Part shown: positions 42,631 to 50,062 of the stretch, piece by piece
Layout: each line of letters starts with the position of its first letter
Position numbering within the stretch: position 1 is the stretch's first letter
Source of the DNA: Thermomicrobiales bacterium
GTDB taxonomy: Bacteria; Chloroflexota; Chloroflexia; Thermomicrobiales; UBA6265
DNA length: 64,000 nucleotides
Direction: 5' to 3'
Assembly: GCA_019637585.1 (NCBI GenBank)
Contig: JAHBVL010000003.1
Span: 491,225-555,224, forward strand
Position numbers and translations under genes: made by a program
The notes under the pieces: model-generated
Seen by the model: the letters and a program-made list of their open reading frames with translations, nothing else
What the model was told of the DNA's origin: nothing
The model's database searches: none

Positions 42631-43824
42631 CTAATCAGGGTCCTGGACCTGAACCTGCTCGGTGACTCCCGGTTGTACCGGTATCTCTCCACATCCTTCT
42701 TCGGGTTGCAGACTCTCCAGATAGGTCACGATCTCCTGAATCTGCTCGTCGGTCAAACTTCCCGGCGTGATTACCGTACCCATGTAATTGCCCGGCTTGA
42801 TCCCCTCCGGATCGTGCAACCAGGAAGCCAGGTTCTCCGGCGTGTTTCGCAACGTCCCCGCGGCGAGCGTGGTCCGGCAGCCCAGCAATGAGAGATTTGG
42901 CCCAAAGGTCCGCGCGGCATCGAGTTCTTCCGGCAAATCGGGCACGGCATTGCCGCCGGCGACCGATTCGACGCCGTTGATCTCGTGACATGTCATGCAA
43001 AGGGCCATGCTTTGGGGCACAGCGGCGATGTCTCCGCCGGCCAGATCGCCGGAGGCCTGTTGCGGTCCCGCCAGCCAGGCATCCTGCCAGGCCAGGAACT
43101 GCTCCTCAGGCTCGACGATCACCTTGAACCGCATCAACGCATGCGAATCCCCGCAATACTCGGCGCATTGACCGAAAAAGTACCCGGGCGTGTCCGTGTC
43201 GATGGCCAGCTTGTTCTCGTGACCCGGAATCAGGTCCATCTTGCCGCTCAGCTGCGGCACCCAGAACGAGTGAATGACATTGTTGGTATAGAGATGGAAG
43301 ACCACCCGCTTGCCCTGAGGCACATGAATCTCGTTGGCGGTGACGATCTTCGATTCGCCATCCTCCGATGGGTAATGAACCTCCCACCACCACTGCTTGC
43401 CATAGACCTCGACGACCAGATCGGGATTGTTCACCTGATCGTCATGCGCGTAGATCGTGCGCACGGTCGGAATGAAAATGATCAACAGGATGATGGCGGG
43501 GATGATGGTCCAGATGATCTCGAGCGTCTTGTTTCCGTGAATCTGCTCCGGCCGCTCTCCTTCAGCTCGCCGCCGGTAACTGAGCACGGTGTAGACGATG
43601 CCGATCTGCACACCGACAAAGACGATCAGCGACAACCAGAAGGTCAGCTTGTAGATATCGTTGATGTCGTTCGCCTGATCGGTGACCGGCGAAATGGTGC
43701 TGTACGGACTCTGAGCGCTGACCACACCCGGCAGAATCGCGCCACCGACGGCGAACAACGCCGCAACCAGCAGGACCAGGCGGGCTGAGGTTCGCCGCAC
43801 CCATCGATCACTACTTCGCTGCAT
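42631..43824 (-). CDS. ctaC: Cytochrome c oxidase subunit II with fused cytochrome c domain
   Basis: A 397-residue protein: signal peptide, two membrane helices (FWLSLIVFVGVQIGIVY, IIWTIIPAIILLIIFIP), a CuA domain and a C-terminal cytochrome c. CuA ligands are His185, Cys220, Cys224, His228 and Met231, with Glu222 between the cysteines. The heme c motif is CMTCH (Cys276, Cys279, His280), and a Met in GNYMGTV is the likely sixth ligand. This fusion defines the caa3 type. GGGAGGCGAA favours the ATG at 43824 over the one at 43836. It is first in the operon ctaC-D-E-F-G, and Sco and PCuAC encoded at 13.0-14.2 kb are its probable copper donors. Confidence 0.97.
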   Translation of the reverse strand: MQRSSDRWVRRTSARLVLLVAALFAVGGAILPGVVSAQSPYSTISPVTDQANDINDIYKLTFWLSLIVFVGVQIGIVYTVLSYRRRAEGERPEQIHGNKTLEIIWTIIPAIILLIIFIPTVRTIYAHDDQVNNPDLVVEVYGKQWWWEVHYPSEDGESKIVTANEIHVPQGKRVVFHLYTNNVIHSFWVPQLSGKMDLIPGHENKLAIDTDTPGYFFGQCAEYCGDSHALMRFKVIVEPEEQFLAWQDAWLAGPQQASGDLAGGDIAAVPQSMALCMTCHEINGVESVAGGNAVPDLPEELDAARTFGPNLSLLGCRTTLAAGTLRNTPENLASWLHDPEGIKPGNYMGTVITPGSLTDEQIQEIVTYLESLQPEEGCGEIPVQPGVTEQVQVQDPD

Positions 43825-44266
43825 TTCGCCTCCCATGGTTCCGTACCGGCCAGAAATTCACATTCCCGGCACGTCGATTGCCGTGCCGGTTTTCCCGATC
43901 ACTGTCGTTGCTGTTCCGGATATTTCGCACGTTGTCGAACACTTCGAAAATTTCGACTCTGAATCCCAAGTCCACGCCGCTGGGAGAATTGCCCGCATTA
44001 TACGTGCTTCGCATCGGAGACGCTTCCGTACTCGATGCGCGCTCATGCGGAAACGCAGCCCGCCCTGGCTGTTTCTCGCGCGCCGGCGCTTGCTCGCCGG
44101 TTGTCCGCTAACCCCACCCTCGCCGCCGGTTTTCCACGCGGATCGGCATATGGCGCATGATACACTTGAAGGCGATTGTGACGTGCGTTGCGCCGCGAGC
44201 GAACGCGGAGTTCGGCTCTTGATTTCGCTCCCCAGATGCAGCGCAGTTTCCTTTCCGGAGTTCCGT
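43825..44266. other. Divergent intergenic region upstream of the oxidase operon
   Basis: 442 bases with no credible gene. Near the operon start, CCGGCACG and CGTGCCGG (43866-43889) form an 8-base stem with an 8-base loop in the likely ctaC leader. A further AT-rich part (43900-44000) has TTCGAAAATTTCGA. Lower GC than the flanking genes is consistent with a promoter region. Confidence 0.5.
43997..44002 (-). promoter_or_regulatory. Candidate -10 box for ctaC
   Basis: On the minus strand these bases read TATAAT, an exact -10 consensus, 173 bases before the ctaC ATG. The -35 position (17 bases upstream) reads poorly, so an activator or an alternative sigma factor would be needed. The match may be chance. 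Confidence 0.3.
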
Positions 44267-44497
44267 GTGGCAGCAGATTCGGACGCCACTCAAACCTCCC
44301 GGTACCTCTCGGTGGCGGCAATCATCCTCGGGGTTCTGCTGGCGGCCACATCGCTTCTGGCCGACGAGATTGGCGTGAGCGGCGGTGGCGAAGGCATCGG
44401 ATGGAAGCAGTTGATTGGCGCTATCGCCGGAATCGTGATTGCGCTGGCCGGCGTTGCCCTGCTCCTGCGTCCTCGTGGCTTTACGGAATCGGATTGA
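44267..44497 (+). CDS. Small membrane protein, two helices
   Basis: A 76-residue protein with two membrane helices (LSVAAIILGVLLAATSLLA and LIGAIAGIVIALAGVALLL) separated by a Gly-rich loop. The GTG at 44267 follows CGGAG. The open frame extends far upstream, but that part overlaps the oxidase promoter region and lacks protein-like character. No family recognised. It is 113 bases upstream of argS on the same strand. Confidence 0.5.
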   Translation: MAADSDATQTSRYLSVAAIILGVLLAATSLLADEIGVSGGGEGIGWKQLIGAIAGIVIALAGVALLLRPRGFTESD

Positions 44498-44610
44498 CCA
44501 GCGACCGATCGGAACATTCACCCCGTTGACCGAATTCTTCCCGTTCGCAGTCTGCAGTCCTCTGCAGCTACTGGCGTGCCGAGCGCCCGGGTTCTGATGG
44601 ACTGGAGCAT

Positions 44611-46836
44611 ATGAGCAAACAACCGGCCGAGACTGTCAACGAAAACCCTGTATCCGGCGAGGACGGGGTTCGCTCGGCGATCGCCGCCGCCATCCACCAG
44701 CTCGGCGCCGGCGATGGGGTGACCATCGACCTCAGACCACTGCCATTCGAAGGAACCTGGGGTGTCGCCACATCGGTCAGCCACGCCCTGGCCGGCGAAC
44801 GCGCCCAACAGGAGCTGACTGCTTCCGGGCAGCTGGCGGACAAATCGAAGAAAGAGATCAAGAAACTGACGAGCGACCGGGCACGGGTGCTTTCGCAGGA
44901 GATTGCGGAATCGATCGTCGCCTCACTGCGGCAGAGTGACGCATTCGCCACCGTCGAAGCGGCGAATGGCTACGTCAACATCACGTTCGATGCCAACGTG
45001 GTGGCCTCCTCGCTCATCTCCACCATTCTCTCCAATGGCGACGCGTACGGCGCTGGTGCGGCCAGAACCGAACGCGTCATGGTGGAGCACTCCCAGCCGA
45101 ACACCCACAAGGTCTTCCATATCGGTCACTTCCGAAACACCGCGCTCGGCGTGTCGATCAGCAAGATTCTGGCTCACGCCGGATATCCGGTGACGGAAGC
45201 CACCTATCCCGGCGACATCGGCATGCACGTGATCAAAGCGCTCTGGTGCTACCGGAGTTTTCATCTCGGCGAGGAACCGGCGAATCCGGACGAACGGGGT
45301 CGCTGGCTGGGACAGATCTACGCCGAATCGGATGCTCGCCTCGAATACCGCAACGACGTTCTCGATCTGCTCAACACCGTCAGCAAGGACGATCCCCATA
45401 TCGCGACGGCGATCGACCGGCTCCTCAAACTGCTTTGGCGCGAACATGCCGACACCGAGGACATCGCCTATCTGATGGGCCGCTTCACCACGCCGGGTGA
45501 AGTCAAGGAAGATGAGCTCATCGACGACGGCACGATCGAGGCATTCTGGCCGATTCTGGGCGCCTATCTCCAGGCGGAAGCAGAGCGAGAACCCGTTCAC
45601 CTGGAGATCGAAGGCGCCAACGGCCACGTCGAACCCTCCACCACGCCGCAGGAGCGGTACGACAGCTGGCTCGAGCTCGACGAACACCGGGACTGGTGGG
45701 CGCAGGTGCCCGCCTGGAAAGAGGCCATCAAGGCGACCTTCCAGGCATGGGAAGCAGGCGACGCCGACCTCATCGCGCAGTGGCAGACCACCCGGGAATG
45801 GAGCCTGGCCGATTTTCGTCGCATCTTCGACGAGCTGGGCGCCCATTTCGACGTCTGGTTCTTCGAGAGCGAAGTCGAGGAAGAGGGCAAGGAGATCGTC
45901 AAGGTCCTCCTCGACGCCGGCATCGCCGAAATCAGCGATGGCGCGGCGGTGGTGCGGATCGACGAAAAACTCGGGCTGACCGACGAGGTCTATCGCACCC
46001 TGCCGATCCTGCGATCAGACGGCACCTCCCTCTACTCCACCAAAGACCTCGCCCTGACGCGCCGCAAATTCGAGGACTATCACATCGACCGCGCGATCTG
46101 GGTCGTCGACGTCCGGCAGTCCCTCTATTTCAAGCAGATCTTCAAGATTCTGGAACTCTGGGGATTCGAGCAGGCCAAGGCGAGCTATCACCTTCCCTAT
46201 GAGATCGTCGTTCTGCCCGACGGGGTCATCTCCTCCCGCAAGGGCCGGGCCCCGCTCTACGACGACATCCGCGATCAGGTTCTGCAGCGAGCCCGCGAGA
46301 TCATTGCGGAGAAGAATCCGTCGCTCAGCGCGGCAGATCGGGAGCAGACCGCCTGGCAGGTCGGCATCGGATCGCTCAAGTACGCCATGCTGGCCAGGGA
46401 CAACAACAAGATCGTTGTTTTCGATATCGACGAAGCGCTCTCATTCGACGGTCACGCCGCTCCATACATCCAGTACGCGCACGCCCGGGCTTGCCGCATT
46501 CTGGAAAATGCCAAGTGGAATCGGGACACCGTGGCCGGCCCGGAGGGATTCCATCTCGATTTCGGGGCAATCGAGCCGTCCGAGCTGAGTCTGCTCCAGG
46601 AGCTCGGCCGGTTTCCCGAGGAAGTGCAGCGCGCCGCCGACCAGTACCGGCCGCTTCTCATTGCCAACTACGCCTTCGAGCTGGCCCGCCGCTTCAACGA
46701 CTTCTACCATGCCTGCCCGGTGATTCAGTCCGAAGAACCGGTTCGAACGGCCCGGCTGGCATTGGTCGACGCCACCCGGGTCACCTTGCGCAATGCCCTG
46801 GCGCTGCTGGGGATCGAAGCTCCCGAGGTGATGTAG
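44611..46836 (+). CDS. argS: Arginyl-tRNA synthetase
   Basis: A 741-residue class I synthetase. The HIGH motif is HKVFHIGHFRNTALG near residues 166-180. The Lys-bearing loop is VISSRKGRAPL, a variant of KMSKS usual for ArgS. The N-terminal tRNA-binding Add1 domain (to residue 145) and the C-terminal DALR anticodon domain (ARACRILENAKWN and onward) are present. Typical bacterial ArgS has 550-600 residues; the extra length is mainly between HIGH and the SLADFRRIFDELG segment, where about 130 residues of acidic helical sequence are inserted. It charges tRNA-Arg. TGGAGC precedes the ATG. Confidence 0.96.
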   Translation: MSKQPAETVNENPVSGEDGVRSAIAAAIHQLGAGDGVTIDLRPLPFEGTWGVATSVSHALAGERAQQELTASGQLADKSKKEIKKLTSDRARVLSQEIAESIVASLRQSDAFATVEAANGYVNITFDANVVASSLISTILSNGDAYGAGAARTERVMVEHSQPNTHKVFHIGHFRNTALGVSISKILAHAGYPVTEATYPGDIGMHVIKALWCYRSFHLGEEPANPDERGRWLGQIYAESDARLEYRNDVLDLLNTVSKDDPHIATAIDRLLKLLWREHADTEDIAYLMGRFTTPGEVKEDELIDDGTIEAFWPILGAYLQAEAEREPVHLEIEGANGHVEPSTTPQERYDSWLELDEHRDWWAQVPAWKEAIKATFQAWEAGDADLIAQWQTTREWSLADFRRIFDELGAHFDVWFFESEVEEEGKEIVKVLLDAGIAEISDGAAVVRIDEKLGLTDEVYRTLPILRSDGTSLYSTKDLALTRRKFEDYHIDRAIWVVDVRQSLYFKQIFKILELWGFEQAKASYHLPYEIVVLPDGVISSRKGRAPLYDDIRDQVLQRAREIIAEKNPSLSAADREQTAWQVGIGSLKYAMLARDNNKIVVFDIDEALSFDGHAAPYIQYAHARACRILENAKWNRDTVAGPEGFHLDFGAIEPSELSLLQELGRFPEEVQRAADQYRPLLIANYAFELARRFNDFYHACPVIQSEEPVRTARLALVDATRVTLRNALALLGIEAPEVM

Positions 46837-46923
46837 CGCCGCAACCCCGGTGCGGAAGTTGCGTGTGCTAGCATCAAGACCAGATCTGGTCTGCCTCGGA
46901 TTTCAGCCGGGAGGTGACACGCG

Positions 46924-47535
46924 ATGCGATTGATGAAGTTCGGATTTGGGCTTCTTCTGCTGCGCTGGCTGCCTTTCAGGTTCGTCACCCGCTGGATGCT
47001 GCGCCTGGCCGTCTGGGGCGGTCTGGGATACGCGCTGGTTCGCAAGTTCAAACCAGAAATGCTCTCGGCGCCCGTCCAGAGTGTCGCGCCGCGAGAGCCC
47101 TCGGCCTGGACCGCTCCCCCGATCCGATCCGCCGCAACGGATCTTTCCGCTCCCGCCGGATCGACCTCGACATCGGTCACCGACGAGCTTCAGGCGCCTG
47201 GAGCAGTGGGGATAGCCTCTTCCTTTGCAGGGGACGGCGCGGCCGGCGTCGAACCGGTCGCTGAGATCGCCGGCGATGAAATGATCGACGTCATCGTCAG
47301 CGCCAGCATGGCGCTCGACGAAGCAGCCGAAGAAGCGCCGGCCGCCTTCCAGCCGAACTGGATCCGGGGCGATGGCTCGCTCGATTGCCCGCCGGACTTT
47401 CCGGTCAAAGGCAATGCGCATTCCGAGATCTATCACAATCGCGATAGCAGGCATTACGACCAGACGATCCCCGACGTCTGCTTCGCATCGGACGAAGACG
47501 CCCTGGCCGCCGGATACCGCGCTCCCCTCCGCTGA
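46924..47535 (+). CDS. Sunset-domain protein with N-terminal membrane segment
   Basis: A 203-residue protein. One or two hydrophobic segments lie at the N-terminus (MKFGFGLLLLRWLPFRFV, MLRLAVWGGLGYALV). The middle is Ala/Ser-rich and probably disordered. The C-terminal 45 residues match the sunset domain: DCPPDFPVKGN, HSEIYHNRDSRHYDQTIPD and VCFASDEDALAAGYRAP. This domain resembles the metal-binding part of Ada and often occurs with nucleases or surface proteins. A GGGAGG lies 9 bases before the ATG. It is 87 bases after argS. Its function is unknown. Confidence 0.75.
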   Translation: MRLMKFGFGLLLLRWLPFRFVTRWMLRLAVWGGLGYALVRKFKPEMLSAPVQSVAPREPSAWTAPPIRSAATDLSAPAGSTSTSVTDELQAPGAVGIASSFAGDGAAGVEPVAEIAGDEMIDVIVSASMALDEAAEEAPAAFQPNWIRGDGSLDCPPDFPVKGNAHSEIYHNRDSRHYDQTIPDVCFASDEDALAAGYRAPLR

Positions 47536-47541
47536 CCCCTC

Positions 47542-47679
47542 TAGAGCGGTTGCGAAAACTTGTGCTCGACCACCGCGCTCCCTGGACCAATTGATCCGTC
47601 ATTCTGAGCGCAAGCGAAGAATCTCCCGCCGCAGCGGTGCCCTCAACCACGCGGTGCATAACTTTGCGCAACCGCTCTA
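47542..47679. repeat. 138-bp inverted-repeat element, copy 2 (MITE-like)
   Basis: It matches the element at 20311-20448 at 137 of 138 bases, with the same 13-base terminal inverted repeats TAGAGCGGTTGCG. It starts six bases after the stop codon of the sunset-domain gene; copy 1 also lies just behind a stop codon. No open frame inside is plausible. Confidence 0.85.
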
Positions 47680-47878
47680 GCCCCTCTTCGCGGGCCAACC
47701 AGCTACGCCAGTAGGACGAAATCACTTCTCCACCGGAACTGCGGCGGATCGACCGCAGCCATCTGGTCGGCCGTCACCGGCGCAAGCATGCGGGCATCCT
47801 GATCGCTCATCGCAATTGCCTCGTGGTAAACTACAAATCCTGTCACGACAATGTCATGGCATTCACACAGGAATGCCG

Positions 47879-48187
47879 ATGATGATGAGGATAGAGCCGT
47901 TGAAAACGTCAGCACGAACCGAAAAGCTGGACATGCGCGTCACCGTAGAAGCCAAGCGCCGGCTGGTTGCTGCCGCAGCCGCTGAGCAACGATCGGTCAG
48001 CGAATTTGTTCTGTCCAGCGCGCTCGATCGAGCCAATGAAGCCCTGGCCGATCGAAAGCGCTTCGGACTCGACGAAGCAGGATGGTCCGCCTTCCAGGCA
48101 GCGCTGAACGGACCCGCCAGAGATCTGCCGAGAGTCACACGGCTGCTTCACGAACCGAGCATTTTCGAGGACGAGACGGCGCATTGA
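47879..48187 (+). CDS. TacA-like antitoxin (DUF1778, ribbon-helix-helix)
   Basis: About 102 residues. TEKLDMRVTVEAKRRLVAAAA is the ribbon-helix-helix DNA-binding start of DUF1778 proteins, followed by RSVSEFVLSSALDRANEAL. The C-terminus is the toxin-neutralising tail. Three in-frame ATGs (47873-47885) follow AGGA, and I take the one at 47879. The stop codon overlaps the toxin start. Such antitoxins repress their own operon; the near-dyad GTGGTAAACTAC at 47823-47834 is a possible operator. Confidence 0.85.
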   Translation: MMMRIEPLKTSARTEKLDMRVTVEAKRRLVAAAAAEQRSVSEFVLSSALDRANEALADRKRFGLDEAGWSAFQAALNGPARDLPRVTRLLHEPSIFEDETAH

Positions 48188-48687
48188 GCCGCTTGCGCAT
48201 CGTCAAACTGGAACGCAGCCACGCTCTCGACGCCTTCGACTGCGGCCAGCCCGACCTCAACCGTTTTCTCACCCGTTTCGCACTCACCAATCAACTGGCA
48301 GGCGCTTCGACAACCTATGCCGGTCTCTCCGGCGATGACGTGATCGGGTTCTACTCGTTGGTGGTGGGTGAGGTCGAGTTCGATGGAGTTCCAGAACGAT
48401 TGGCTCGCGGTCTGGCCAGACATCCAGTTCCGCTGATGGTGCTCGCCCGTCTGGCCGTCGACATCCACTGGCAAGGGAAAGGGGTTGGAGCCGGACTCCT
48501 CAAGGACGCCATGCTGCGCACCCTGAACGTTGCCGGCATCGTGGGAATTCGTGCATTGGTAGTGCACGCCAAGGATGAATCAGCTGTTTCTTTTTACCGG
48601 CACTTCGATTTCATGCCCTCTCCCACCGATCCGCTCCATCTCTTCCTGCTATTGAAGGACCTTCGGCGGGCAACGAAACCGTCGTGA
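48184..48687 (+). CDS. TacT-like GNAT acetyltransferase toxin
   Basis: A 167-residue GNAT enzyme. The opening (FDCGQPDLNRFLTRFALTNQ) and the acetyl-CoA loop LARLAVDIHWQGKGVGAGLL are those of TacT/AtaT-type toxins, which acetylate the amino group of charged tRNAs and stop translation. The catalytic-type Tyr is in VSFYRHFDF, and SPTDPLHLFLLLKDL closes the family pattern. The start is TTG at 48184, overlapping the antitoxin stop by two bases (TTGA). The toxin is full length, so the pair should be functional. A very strong hairpin follows. Confidence 0.87.
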   Translation: MSRLRIVKLERSHALDAFDCGQPDLNRFLTRFALTNQLAGASTTYAGLSGDDVIGFYSLVVGEVEFDGVPERLARGLARHPVPLMVLARLAVDIHWQGKGVGAGLLKDAMLRTLNVAGIVGIRALVVHAKDESAVSFYRHFDFMPSPTDPLHLFLLLKDLRRATKPS

Positions 48688-48703
48688 TCGCCGGCGGCAA
48701 GAA

Positions 48704-48736
48704 CGACGAAACGCCGCACGAAGCGGCGTTTCGTCG
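48704..48736 (+). terminator. Strong terminator hairpin of the toxin-antitoxin operon
   Basis: CGACGAAACGCCGC and GCGGCGTTTCGTCG form a perfect 14-base stem with the loop ACGAA, 16 bases after the toxin stop. No T-run follows, so Rho-independent action is uncertain, but the stem is the strongest in this region. Confidence 0.65.
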
Positions 48737-48920
48737 AGACTGGGGAGAGGGCGCTGCCCAGTCAATGCAACATCATTGAGCGAAGTTGCTGTGCCATACA
48801 CCTTGCTGCATCGCACCCTGGAGAATCGAATCTCCAGTTCTTTATCAATTTATCACTTTTCACATCCGGATGCAATCCCCACCACACCCGGTTGCTGATC
48901 CCGTATACGACCTCACCCGA

Positions 48921-48950
48921 TTGACAACTCGATCCAGGCGGGAGTACGCT
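48921..48950 (+). promoter_or_regulatory. Candidate promoter for the siderophore genes
   Basis: An exact TTGACA stands 18 bases before TACGCT, a -10 with three of six consensus bases. A transcript would begin near 48957, inside the dyad at 48954-48978. The region 48740-48950 is otherwise featureless and lower in GC than the genes around it. Confidence 0.4.
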
Positions 48951-48953
48951 CCG

Positions 48954-48978
48954 AATTCCGACTTTAATAGTCGGAATT
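48954..48978. promoter_or_regulatory. Perfect dyad, probable repressor operator
   Basis: AATTCCGACT and AGTCGGAATT are exact inverse complements separated by TTAAT. The site lies directly after the candidate promoter and 29 bases before the GTG of the siderophore-binding protein gene. The form fits a dimeric regulator; it does not match the usual Fur or DtxR/IdeR consensus. The regulator is not encoded nearby. Confidence 0.65.
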
Positions 48979-49007
48979 AGATGCTGATTTGTGGCAAGGA
49001 GTATCGA

Positions 49008-50036
49008 GTGAATCGTGCAACTGGTCGTCACATCCTCTCCGCTGCGTTGGCGCTGAGCATCCTGCTCGGTGCGTCGATGCTCGCGGCCGTATCAGTCCAG
49101 GCTCAGGAAGCAACCCCGGCGACGTTGGCCGGCGCGGCACGGCTGCCGCCTGATCTGGTGCCAACGGCATTCGGGGAGATCCCCATTCCCGGCAGCGCGG
49201 AGCGGATTGTCACGCTCACCGATGGCGCGCTGGATACCGTCATCGCACTGGGCTCGACGCCGGTGGGCGCGACAACGAGCTCGAACTTCGAAACACCGGC
49301 GGCATACATCGTCGATCAGGTTCCCGATGGCATCACCTATGTCGGTGGCTGGGGCGAACTCGATCTCGAGGCCATCGTGACGCTCGACCCCGACGTGATC
49401 CTCACCGATCGCTGGATCGCCGAGGATATCTACAGTGCGCTTGTCGATATCGCGCCCGTGATTGCCCCGCTGGAAATCGACGTCGACGGACCAGAAGCAC
49501 TTCAGCAATGGGAATACGAAGCGCTGGTCTGGGCGCACGCACTGGGGAAGGACGCGGAAGCGTTGACTGCGATCGAAGCCGTCCGTGAGCGGGCAGCGAC
49601 CCTGGCCGCGGACCATCCGGAGTTCAATGGTCAGTCCGTCGTCGTTTTTCGCCCACAACCCAATTTCCCCGTCATCATGTCGCATCACTGGATCACCGGC
49701 GTCGTTTTGACCTGGGCTGGCTTTACGGGCAACGATCTCACCGCCGAACTGGCTCCGCCTCACAGCGGCGACTCCATCAGCCTGGAAGAACTCCAGTTGC
49801 TCGATGCCGACTGGCTCTTCGCCGCCGCCCGCGACCAGGAGCAGCGAGACGCGTTGCTGCAGATCTACGAAGAGAATCCCCTCTTCCAGTTCCTCCCGGC
49901 AGCCCAGAATGGCCAGGTGGTGGAAGTGAGCGGCGACCTGTGGAGCGGAGCGACCGGCATCCTGGCGTCGCACGCGATGCTCGACGAGATCGAGTCGATC
50001 ATCTTCGGCGGCTCCGCCGCGACACCAACGGCATAA
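49008..50036 (+). CDS. Siderophore-type ABC transporter substrate-binding protein (FecB/FepB family)
   Basis: A 342-residue exported protein with signal peptide SAALALSILLGASMLAAVSVQAQ and mature start EATPATLAG. It has the periplasmic-binding fold of iron-complex binding proteins: RIVTLTDGALDTVIALGSTPVGAT, DLEAIVTLDPDVILT, and LLDADWLFAAARDQ. The GTG at 49008 follows AAGGAG; the ATG at 48981 lacks a site. It is followed by an enterochelin-esterase-like gene, supporting uptake of ferric siderophores. No matching permease or ATPase gene is nearby. A dyad operator precedes it. Confidence 0.88.
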   Translation: MNRATGRHILSAALALSILLGASMLAAVSVQAQEATPATLAGAARLPPDLVPTAFGEIPIPGSAERIVTLTDGALDTVIALGSTPVGATTSSNFETPAAYIVDQVPDGITYVGGWGELDLEAIVTLDPDVILTDRWIAEDIYSALVDIAPVIAPLEIDVDGPEALQQWEYEALVWAHALGKDAEALTAIEAVRERAATLAADHPEFNGQSVVVFRPQPNFPVIMSHHWITGVVLTWAGFTGNDLTAELAPPHSGDSISLEELQLLDADWLFAAARDQEQRDALLQIYEENPLFQFLPAAQNGQVVEVSGDLWSGATGILASHAMLDEIESIIFGGSAATPTA

Positions 50037-50062
50037 CCTCACTGATGGGAAGAGCTGCGACC

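Noticed and set aside
41236-42891. 551-codon plus-strand frame opposite oxidase subunit I
   Set aside because: Lies across two genes of the oxidase operon on the other strand; composition is His/Arg/Asp/Glu-rich without any domain.
43866-43889. Riboswitch in the ctaC leader
   Set aside because: Only one 8-base stem is visible, and no known riboswitch core can be recognised; kept as a note in the intergenic entry.
47703-47810. 35-codon minus-strand frame near the antitoxin
   Set aside because: It has an ATG with GAGG upstream, but no recognisable content, and it overlaps the likely antitoxin promoter. Too weak to list as a gene.
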